This document shows, piece after piece, positions 44,602-51,150 of a stretch of 64,000 nt of DNA (within the stretch, counting starts at the first letter, position 1; the number at the start of each line of letters is the position of its first letter). Made by a program: the position numbers and the translations under genes. The notes under the pieces were generated by a model. The model had not been told where the DNA came from and did not search any database. It saw nothing but the letters and a program-made list of their open reading frames with translations. The stretch covers positions 62,001-126,000 of the forward strand of contig JAFACG010000042.1 of NCBI GenBank assembly GCA_023425645.1, given 5' to 3'. The DNA is from Pseudomonadota bacterium (GTDB taxonomy: Bacteria > Pseudomonadota > Gammaproteobacteria > Burkholderiales > Burkholderiaceae_B).

Positions 44602-45981
44602 TCAGTTGAGCCGGTCGCCGCGCTCCTGTCCCGACAGGGCTCGCAGGCGTGCGCGCTGCAGGCGTTCGCGCGCATTGGGAATGCCTAGCTGCAGGCGGTA
44701 TTTGGTGACGGTGCGCTTGGACAGTTCCACACTCTCATCGCGCAGCGCCTGGTGCAGCTCCACGTCCGACAGCGGCTTGTGCCGGCATTCCTGGGCCACC
44801 AGCCGGCGTATCTGCTCCTTGACCAGCGCCGTCGAGCAACTGCCGCCAAAGCCGGTTTCCAGTTCGCCTGAAAAGAAGTGACGGAAGCTCAACGTGCCGA
44901 AGGGCGTGCTCATGTATTTGTTCATGGTGGCCCGCGAGATGGTGGACTCGTGCAGTTCCAGCTCCTTGGCCAGGTCGCAGATGCGCAGCGGCTGCAGGGC
45001 TTGCTGGCCCAGCTCGAAGAAAAGGGCCTGCCGCTGGACGATGAGCCGGGCGACGCGGCACACGGTGGCCCGGCGCATGGACAGGCTGTCGGACAGCCAG
45101 CGCGCCTGCGTCAGCGTATCGTGCAGCGCGCGGTCTTTTGCGCTGCGGGCCTGGGCTTCCAGCAGTTCGGCGTATTCATGGTGGATGCGCACGCGCGGCA
45201 GGCTGCGCGGGTCCGGGGCCACTTTCCATTGGCTGCCGTCGCGGTAGACGTAAACGTCGGGCACGATGGCCTGGCGTGCCGGCTGGAGGTAAGCCAGGCC
45301 GGGGTTGGGGTCCAGCTGCTGCAGTTCGCGCAGGGCTTGCGCGAACAGGGGGGAGGGCAGGGACAGGCGCGTCTGCACGCCCGTCCAGTCGCCCTGGGCC
45401 AGGGCCGGCAGCTCGGTGGCGATCAGGTTCAGCAAGGCCTGGCGCACGGGTCCCGACAGGCGGCTGCGCGCCTGCACCTGCAGGCGCAGCGCTTCCTGCA
45501 GATTGCGCGCTCCGGTGCCCGGTATGGACAGGGACTGGACCAGCGCCAGCGCGGATTCCCATTCGGCCAGCGGCACTTTTTCGTAGTCGGGCGGCAGCAG
45601 GTCGGCAAAGTCCTCGCGCAGGTAGCCATTGTCGTCCAGCGCATTGACGATCAGTGCGCACAGGGCCCGGCAGCGTTCGTCCGCGCGGCTCAGGCGCACA
45701 TTTTCCAGTATTAGTTCGTCCCGGCTGCGCGGCGCGCTGCCCAGATAATCCTGCGAGGGCAGCCCGCCGTCGTCATGGCGGGTCGAGCGCGTGAGGCCTT
45801 CGCGCACGGGCGGCGCAGGGTCGGGCTCGGGTTCAGGCTCCAGCAGAGGGTTGTTCTGCAGGCTGTCCTGCAGCAGGGTCTGCAGCTCCTGGACGGACAA
45901 CTGCAGAATGTGCGCGGATTGCTGCAGGCGCAAGGAAAGATTCTGTTGAATCTGCAACTGTGGAACCAGCTCAAGCTTCAT
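44602..45981 (-). CDS. rpoN: RNA polymerase sigma-54 factor, paralogue-type
   Basis: Sigma-54 directs RNA polymerase to -24/-12 promoters and needs an ATP-driven activator. The 459-residue protein has the glutamine-rich region I (LQIQQNLSLRLQQSAHILQLS), an acidic region II (about 45-60), the core-binding part and a C-terminal DNA-binding domain. The RpoN box at residues 421-430 reads SKRTVTKYRL instead of ARRTVAKYRE. The housekeeping rpoN of betaproteobacteria normally lies by the lpt/ptsN genes, so this is probably an extra copy. GAGGAGA precedes the start. Its own promoter (46088-46103) is of sigma-54 type, implying autoregulation. Confidence 0.93.
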   Translation of the reverse strand: MKLELVPQLQIQQNLSLRLQQSAHILQLSVQELQTLLQDSLQNNPLLEPEPEPDPAPPVREGLTRSTRHDDGGLPSQDYLGSAPRSRDELILENVRLSRADERCRALCALIVNALDDNGYLREDFADLLPPDYEKVPLAEWESALALVQSLSIPGTGARNLQEALRLQVQARSRLSGPVRQALLNLIATELPALAQGDWTGVQTRLSLPSPLFAQALRELQQLDPNPGLAYLQPARQAIVPDVYVYRDGSQWKVAPDPRSLPRVRIHHEYAELLEAQARSAKDRALHDTLTQARWLSDSLSMRRATVCRVARLIVQRQALFFELGQQALQPLRICDLAKELELHESTISRATMNKYMSTPFGTLSFRHFFSGELETGFGGSCSTALVKEQIRRLVAQECRHKPLSDVELHQALRDESVELSKRTVTKYRLQLGIPNARERLQRARLRALSGQERGDRLN

Positions 45982-46087
45982 GTTCTAGTCTCCTCTTTCA
46001 AAGGGCGGCATGCTGACTTCCTGTCCGGGCGGCGCGACGTGAAAATGGGCCCGTCCGCCTCCGGCGCTGCTGTACCGGCAATTAAGT

Positions 46088-46103
46088 AGCAAATTCCGTG
46101 CCT
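46088..46103 (-). promoter_or_regulatory. Sigma-54-type promoter of rpoN
   Basis: On the minus strand AGGCAC-GGAAT-TTGCT is the best match of the set (GGCAC and TTGCT intact, GG-N10-GC). The start site would be near 46077, with a leader of about 95 bases. Confidence 0.75.
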
Positions 46104-46122
46104 GGGCGCGATGTGTCGCTGC

Positions 46123-46138
46123 GGGAACGGTGTTTGCT
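46123..46138 (+). promoter_or_regulatory. Sigma-54-type promoter of the DUF4142 gene
   Basis: GGGAAC-GGTGT-TTGCT has the GG-N10-GC spacing. It is back to back with the rpoN promoter with 21 bases between the two -24 GG pairs, almost the same as the KGG/mscS pair. Confidence 0.65.
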
Positions 46139-46231
46139 AACGAGGGCTCAAGGTTTCCGCCGGATCGGCCGGCGGGCCCCAGTCCCTGTCGGGACGCCAA
46201 TCATGGGTATTTCTAACCAAGGAGGCGATTC

Positions 46232-46771
46232 ATGCGTTTACGACATATGTTGTGTTTGGCGGCGGCCGCCGCGGCAGTGGTGGGCTTCGGGCTGCGCAGC
46301 AGCCATGCGGCCGAACTGTTCTCTCCTGACGTAAGTTTCATGAAAGATGCCGCGCAAGCGGGGCATTACGAGGTCCAGGCCGCAAAGATCGCACTGGCGC
46401 GCAGCTCCAATCCCCGCATCGCCGACTTTGCGCGCATGATGATCACCGACCACGAGCAACTGTCCCAGGAACTGAGCGCGCTGGCTCGCGCCCGTGACGT
46501 GGAACTGCCTGCCGACCCCAGCCTGATGCAGCGCGGCAAGCTGACCTTGCTCAAGGCCAAGGAAGGCGAGGCCTTCGACGCGGACTATGCCGAGCAGGCG
46601 GCGGTGAAAGCCCACGAAGACACCATCAAGCTGTTCGAGGACTACCTGAAGAAGGGCAAGGACAAGGAAGTGATGGGTTTCGCCCAGGACGCCTTGCCCC
46701 TGCTGCGCAAGCACCTGCAGCACGCCCACACCCTGGCTGATTCGATGAAGACCGCCATGGCGGCGGCGTAG
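46232..46771 (+). CDS. DUF4142 family exported protein
   Basis: This 179-residue protein has a signal peptide (about 1-26, SSHAAE) and a ferritin-like helical domain typical of DUF4142 (FMKDAAQAGHYEVQAAKIAL, FARMMITDHEQLSQEL, KAHEDTIKLFEDYL). The molecular role is unknown. Homologues are common in stress-tolerant soil bacteria, often in several copies. AAGGAGG precedes the start. It shares a divergent control region with rpoN. Confidence 0.88.
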   Translation: MRLRHMLCLAAAAAAVVGFGLRSSHAAELFSPDVSFMKDAAQAGHYEVQAAKIALARSSNPRIADFARMMITDHEQLSQELSALARARDVELPADPSLMQRGKLTLLKAKEGEAFDADYAEQAAVKAHEDTIKLFEDYLKKGKDKEVMGFAQDALPLLRKHLQHAHTLADSMKTAMAAA

Positions 46772-46798
46772 CCGGGTCCGGCGAGCGTCGGGCTTTCG

Positions 46799-47905
46799 TC
46801 AATCGATGCGCCCGGGTTCCAGGTTGATGTCGATCTGGTCCGTATTGCTCATGATGTAGCTGCGCAGCACCGCGTTGCGCAGCTCGCGGATGTTGCCCGG
46901 CCAGCGGTACTGGGCGATTTTCTCCAGGCTGGCTGCGCTCAGTTCCCGGTGGTGCTCGTGCTCCTTGTTCAGCTCGTCCACTAGGTGGCGGGCGATGAGG
47001 ATGGCGTCCTCGCCCCGATCGCGCAGCGGCGGGATCTTGATGGGGAATACGCCCAGGCGGTAATAGAGGTCTTCACGCAGCTTGTTGTCCTTGATGGCGC
47101 GCGACGGCGAGCGGTTGGTGGCGGCGATGATGCGCGTGTTGCATTTGTGCAGTTCGCTGCCGCCCACCTTCATGTATTCGCCGTTCTCCAGCGCGCGCAG
47201 CAGCTTGGTCTGCGCTTCCACGGGCATTTCGGTGACCTCGTCCAGAAAGAGCGTGCCATTGTTGGCCTGTTCGAAGTAGCCCTGGCGCTGGCGGTCCGCT
47301 CCGGTGAAACTGCCCTTTTCGTGGCCGAACAGCTCGCTTTCGATCAGCTGGCCCGAAATGGCCGAGCAGTTGATGGGCACATAGGCGTGTTCGCTGCGCG
47401 TGCTGCAGCGGTGGATGGCGCGGGCGGCCAGCTCCTTGCCGGTGCCGCTCTCGCCGATGAGCAGCACGGGCAGATCGGTGCGAGCCACTTTGCGGATTTC
47501 GTTGTAGAGCTTCTGCATGGCAGGCGAGCGACCAATGAACTCGGCAAAATCGCACGCCGCGTTGGGCGAGCAGTCGGAAGAGCAGGGGTGGCCGACGCGA
47601 TGCTGGGCGCGCAGCCGCTCGAGCAGTTCGCGCAGTTGCGTCTGTGCCTGTGCGGCCGACTCGCCGGGAGGGGCCACGGTGTAGATGGCCGGCGCCGCAT
47701 CGCCTATCTTTTCCTTCAGTTCACGTTCTTTCAGCGGACCCGCGCCCGGGCCCAGCACAATGGCATCGGGCACCTTCTGGTGGTAGCGGATCAGGGTGTC
47801 CTGCATGCTTTTGGCTGTAATGGCGGAGAAGCCCAGTTGCCGCGCCAGAGCAAGAAATGCAGTGATGAACTCCAGGTCCGTCTCCAGCAATAATAGATGG
47901 GGCAT
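46799..47905 (-). CDS. Sigma-54 activator (AAA+) lacking a DNA-binding domain
   Basis: The ATPase remodels sigma-54 holoenzyme to open promoters. The 368-residue protein has a receiver-like N-terminal domain (about 1-80) in which the phosphorylated aspartate region reads IVLGPGAG, so it cannot be phosphorylated in the usual way. A linker with three cysteines (108-118) follows. The AAA+ core has Walker A GESGTGKE (151-158), GSFTGA (198-203, in place of GAFTGA), Walker B TLFLDE (218-223) and WPGNIREL (335-342). The protein ends 26 residues later without a Fis-type helix-turn-helix. It lies next to rpoN and the trehalose genes and is their likely activator. Confidence 0.92.
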   Translation of the reverse strand: MPHLLLLETDLEFITAFLALARQLGFSAITAKSMQDTLIRYHQKVPDAIVLGPGAGPLKERELKEKIGDAAPAIYTVAPPGESAAQAQTQLRELLERLRAQHRVGHPCSSDCSPNAACDFAEFIGRSPAMQKLYNEIRKVARTDLPVLLIGESGTGKELAARAIHRCSTRSEHAYVPINCSAISGQLIESELFGHEKGSFTGADRQRQGYFEQANNGTLFLDEVTEMPVEAQTKLLRALENGEYMKVGGSELHKCNTRIIAATNRSPSRAIKDNKLREDLYYRLGVFPIKIPPLRDRGEDAILIARHLVDELNKEHEHHRELSAASLEKIAQYRWPGNIRELRNAVLRSYIMSNTDQIDINLEPGRID

Positions 47906-48189
47906 TCTATTTCCTCTGTTTATGGGTGGATGGGGATTCGAGCTCTATGTCTTATCCTAGCCACGAACGAACAGAGACTTGTTACCAGATATGGCAACAA
48001 TGAGTTGGTGTTATTCCCCTGGAGAGCCTGCTGGGCGAAAGCCTTGCTTCGCACTCCTATGGCAGCTTTTGTCGAGCTGTAAAGTTCGCATTCAAACTAC
48101 ACGTTTGCTTACTTAGCAAGCGGCGCCCGCCATGAGACAACGCCTGCGGCACGCCTGGCATGACCGGGCGGTGCCGCCGGCGGCCCGGT
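47906..48189. other. Control region of the sigma-54 activator gene
   Basis: These 284 bases hold no gene. An imperfect 22-bp inverted repeat (47979-48000, arms TTGTTACC and GGCAACAA) and a perfect TTGCT-N5-AGCAA repeat (48105-48119) are visible. No sigma-54-type promoter was found here, so the activator is probably made from a different class of promoter. Confidence 0.45.
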
Positions 48190-48597
48190 TCAGGACGCGT
48201 CCCAGTTCTTGAACATCTCCATGACCTGGGCTTCGGTCATGGTGGGGGTTTTGTTGGCCAGGGCGTAATAGTCGGGCTTCTTGTCGATGAAGATCTGGTT
48301 GTGCAGGCGCAGGTTCGCGGCATCCTGGAACAGTCCGGCGGTTACAGAGTAGAAGCCGCCGGTCTGCAGGCGGTAATACAGATGGGTGCCGCAATGCGTG
48401 CAGAAGCCGCGTTCGGCCCATTCCGAAGAGCGATAATGGGCGATGTCTTTTTCGCCCTCGACTTCGATGGCCTTGGTTTCAATGGAAAAAAACGGCCCTC
48501 CGCCCCAGCGCCGGCACATGCTGCAATGGCAGACGCTCACATCGATGTGATCAATGCAGCTGATGGCAATGCGGCCGCACAGACAGTGTCCTTTCAT
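48190..48597 (-). CDS. GFA (glutathione-dependent formaldehyde-activating) family protein
   Basis: This small zinc protein belongs to the GFA/CENP-V family; family members bind glutathione adducts or have unknown roles. The 135-residue product has the zinc cysteines in HCLCGRI, CHCSMCRRW and GFCTHCGTHL, in the family order, and the DYYALANKTPTMTEAQ C-terminal block. It stands alone between the activator gene and the ybaK-like gene. Confidence 0.88.
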   Translation of the reverse strand: MKGHCLCGRIAISCIDHIDVSVCHCSMCRRWGGGPFFSIETKAIEVEGEKDIAHYRSSEWAERGFCTHCGTHLYYRLQTGGFYSVTAGLFQDAANLRLHNQIFIDKKPDYYALANKTPTMTEAQVMEMFKNWDAS

Positions 48598-48672
48598 GGC
48601 TGTTCTCCGAAATGGTTTCCAGCCTTATGGTACACCGGCCTCAGACGCCGTCGCCTGCCTTCGCTGCAGGCG

Positions 48673-49155
48673 TCAGGCCTGGGCGGCGGGCTGGGGAACC
48701 TGGGTGACGTCGATCCACTGCGCGCCGGTCAATTGCGCCAGGCGCTCGGGCGTGATGCGCACGGCCGAATTGATGGAGCCGGCCGCGGGCATCACGATGT
48801 CGTAATCCCGCAAGGAGACGTCGCAGTAGACCTGCAGCGGGGTGCTCAGACCGAAGGGGCAGACCCCGCCCACCGGATGTCCGGTCACGGCCTGGGTGCT
48901 TTCCAGGTCCATCATCTTGACCTTGACGCCAAAGGCGGCGCGCAGCTTCTTGTTGTCCAGGCGGGCATCGCCGCGCGCCACCACCAGCACGGCGCGCTCG
49001 CCGACCTGCAGGCTGAGCGTCTTGGCTATCTGCCCGGGTTCGACCTGATGCACCTGCGCGGCCAGGGCGACGGTGGCGGTGCTTTCGGCGGTCTCGATGA
49101 CGGTGATGTCGGGTGCGTGCTGAATGAAGAATTGTTTGACGGAATCGAGGCTCAT
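48673..49155 (-). CDS. YbaK/EbsC-type aminoacyl-tRNA deacylase
   Basis: These proteins remove wrongly attached amino acids (for example Cys or Ala) from tRNA-Pro. The 160-residue product has the conserved AKTLSLQVGERAVLVVARGDARLDNKKL region and the GHPVGGVCPFGL loop. I chose the ATG at 49155 (MSLDSVKQFF); the frame stays open upstream without homology. It diverges from the DUF411 gene. Confidence 0.9.
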   Translation of the reverse strand: MSLDSVKQFFIQHAPDITVIETAESTATVALAAQVHQVEPGQIAKTLSLQVGERAVLVVARGDARLDNKKLRAAFGVKVKMMDLESTQAVTGHPVGGVCPFGLSTPLQVYCDVSLRDYDIVMPAAGSINSAVRITPERLAQLTGAQWIDVTQVPQPAAQA

Positions 49156-49271
49156 GGGGGCGGGACCGGGACTAGAATGACCCGGTAAACTTTTTGTCCA
49201 AAGACAAGTCTCAAACACTTGGACTTGTGTGTCAATCAAGGCGCCGCGGCGCCGTTCACTGGAATTCGATT

Positions 49272-49691
49272 GTGTTCAAACCTTTGTTGCTGACGGCCAG
49301 CCTGCTGGCGTTCAGTTCGCTGGCCCAGGCCGGCGACCATGCCCTGACGGTCTATCAGGATCCCAATTGCGGCTGTTGCGACGGCTGGGCGCAGCACATG
49401 CGCGACTCGGGCTTCGAAGTCACGGCCATCAAGACCCGCGACATGGCCCAGGTCAAGCAGCGCCTGGGCGTGCCGGCCGAACTGGCTTCCTGCCACACCG
49501 CCGTCCTCGAGAAGACCGGCCAGCGCGTGGAAGGCCACGTGCCCGCCAAGGTCGTGCGGCGCATGATGACCGACATGCGGGTACAGGGCGTGGCCGCGCC
49601 CGGCATGCCTCAGAACGCGCCCGGCATGGGCGAGCTGGACGGCAATCTGGTCACCGTGGATTTCAACGGCCGCCCTTACTCGCGGGACTGA
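49272..49691 (+). CDS. DUF411 family exported metal-binding-type protein
   Basis: This 139-residue protein has a signal peptide (about 1-20, SLAQAG) and the thioredoxin-like DUF411 domain with the CGCC motif in DPNCGCCDGWAQHM. A further cysteine is in ASCHTAVLE. Members are found with copper and silver resistance genes, but no such genes are adjacent here. The start is a GTG at 49272, giving the normal signal peptide. Confidence 0.88.
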   Translation: MFKPLLLTASLLAFSSLAQAGDHALTVYQDPNCGCCDGWAQHMRDSGFEVTAIKTRDMAQVKQRLGVPAELASCHTAVLEKTGQRVEGHVPAKVVRRMMTDMRVQGVAAPGMPQNAPGMGELDGNLVTVDFNGRPYSRD

Positions 49692-49749
49692 TCGCCTCCC
49701 GGGCAGGGGTGGCATGCTGATACATGAAACTACATAGCGAAACTTGTAA

Positions 49750-49761
49750 GGCATGCATGCC
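49750..49761. repeat. Perfect 12-bp palindrome before the DUF4168 gene
   Basis: GGCATGCATGCC lies 46 bases before the start codon and could be an operator. It may also be chance. Confidence 0.3.
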
Positions 49762-49807
49762 CTTGTCATCATGGGCATTCACTGATTCTGATTAGGAGGT
49801 TCCATCC

Positions 49808-50191
49808 ATGCAGCAATCTGTCAAAGCTTTTCTGGCTGCTGCCGCGGTCGCGTTTGGCCTCTCCAGTCCCCTGGCCATGGCTCAGGGCAGTGCGGCAACG
49901 TCAGGCGCTGCCGCTCCGGCTGCCAACCAGGTCATTCATCCCACGGACTCCCAATTGCAACAGTACGTCAGCACCTACAAGAAGGTGGCTCAGACGGCTT
50001 CCGAATATCAGCCCCGCCTAAATGCGGCCAAGAGCGACGCCGAACGTCAGTCCATCGTCCAGGAAGCCGACCAGCGGCTGGTGGGCGTGGTGAAGGCCAA
50101 TGGCATGGATCTGGCCGAATACAACGGCATCAGCCTGGCCATTCAACAGGACCCGGCGCTGCGTCAGCGCGTGGAAGGCATGTTGAAGTAA
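49808..50191 (+). CDS. DUF4168 family exported protein
   Basis: This 127-residue secreted protein has a signal peptide (about 1-25, AMAQG), a low-complexity alanine-rich linker and a helical DUF4168 domain with IHPTDSQLQQYVSTYKKVAQ and a C-terminal QDPALRQRVEGML. Function is unknown. AGGAGG at 49795-49800 gives a strong start, and a strong terminator follows at 50252-50285, so it is probably a well-expressed single-gene unit. Confidence 0.88.
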   Translation: MQQSVKAFLAAAAVAFGLSSPLAMAQGSAATSGAAAPAANQVIHPTDSQLQQYVSTYKKVAQTASEYQPRLNAAKSDAERQSIVQEADQRLVGVVKANGMDLAEYNGISLAIQQDPALRQRVEGMLK

Positions 50192-50251
50192 CTCCGGCGG
50201 CGCGAGCGCCGCAGGGCATCGACTGCGTAGTGGCCGGTCTGCCGGTCAATT

Positions 50252-50285
50252 CCCCTGGATCGGTTTGCTGATCCAGGGGTTTTTT
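50252..50285 (+). terminator. Rho-independent terminator of the DUF4168 gene
   Basis: A perfect 10-bp stem (CCCCTGGATC with GATCCAGGGG) and an eight-base loop are followed by T6. Confidence 0.95.
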
Positions 50286-50334
50286 GTGCCTGCGCAATCT
50301 TCGAAAAAGCGCCCCCTCCGGAAGCAAGAAAGCC

Positions 50335-51135
50335 TTAGTCCTTGCGGCCGAACAGCCGTCCCACGGAGTAGCGGATCTGCGACCAGACGGCCTTCAGGCC
50401 GATGGAGAGCATGTTCAGTTCGCCGGCCCCGTCCTCGTTGCGGCGCGCCTGCAGGCGCAACAGGGTCTGCTGCATCTGCGCCTGCAGTTGCTGGGTCTGG
50501 GCCAGGACGGCCTGGGCCTGGTAGAGGATGGCCTGCGCCTCGGCAGACGAGACCGGCGCGCCGGCGGCGGACATGCCGGTAGCGGACATGCCGGTGGCGG
50601 ACGTGCCGCCTGCCGGGCCTGGGGCAGCCGGAACGCTGCCCAGGGGCGCCGGCGTTTCAGGCAGCCCGGCGGGATCGGACCCGCCCTGGACCAGCCGGGC
50701 CAGATTGCGTTCGAACTGGCCCAGGATCTGCGCGGCGACTTCCGCGATCATGCCGCTGCCCCGGCCGTATTGGGCCACGGCGCCGGACAGGGTCAGTTCG
50801 GTGCTGACTTCCACATCGGTGCCGCCCTCCGGCGCGGGCGTCAGCGCGAAGCTGAAATCCGAGCTGGCCGATCCCCGCCCTTTGGGGTCCAGGCCGGCGC
50901 CGCGCAGGTAGGCGATGTGGTTTTCCTCGTCGGTGCGCAGCAGTTCGGCGGTTCCGTCGAAGGAGAGCTTGATGGGGCCGAGCTTGACCGATACCGAACC
51001 CTGGTACTTGTTGCCGTCCAGCACGTCGGTCAGTTTCGCGCCGGGCAGGCAGGGCATGATGCGCGGCACGTCCAGCATCAGCGTCCAGGCCTGCTCCAGC
51101 GGCAGGGGAATGTGAAACCTGTTCTTGAAATTCAT
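50335..51135 (-). CDS. CoxG-like SRPBCC protein of the molybdenum hydroxylase cluster
   Basis: CoxG-type proteins help recruit or mature molybdenum hydroxylases at the membrane. The 266-residue protein has an N-terminal START/SRPBCC domain (about 1-145: PLEQAWTLMLDVPRIMPCLPGA). A low-complexity linker follows, with three 15-bp tandem repeats coding SATGM-like units (about 50570-50610), then a helical glutamine-rich C-terminus. It is the last gene of the hydroxylase operon, 15 bases after the large-subunit gene. Confidence 0.88.
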   Translation of the reverse strand: MNFKNRFHIPLPLEQAWTLMLDVPRIMPCLPGAKLTDVLDGNKYQGSVSVKLGPIKLSFDGTAELLRTDEENHIAYLRGAGLDPKGRGSASSDFSFALTPAPEGGTDVEVSTELTLSGAVAQYGRGSGMIAEVAAQILGQFERNLARLVQGGSDPAGLPETPAPLGSVPAAPGPAGGTSATGMSATGMSAAGAPVSSAEAQAILYQAQAVLAQTQQLQAQMQQTLLRLQARRNEDGAGELNMLSIGLKAVWSQIRYSVGRLFGRKD

Positions 51136-51150
51136 GGCAGCGTTCCTGTT

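Noticed and set aside
47906..48189. Sigma-54 promoter for the activator gene
   Set aside because: No GG-N10-GC element with a usable -12 box was found on the minus strand in this gap.
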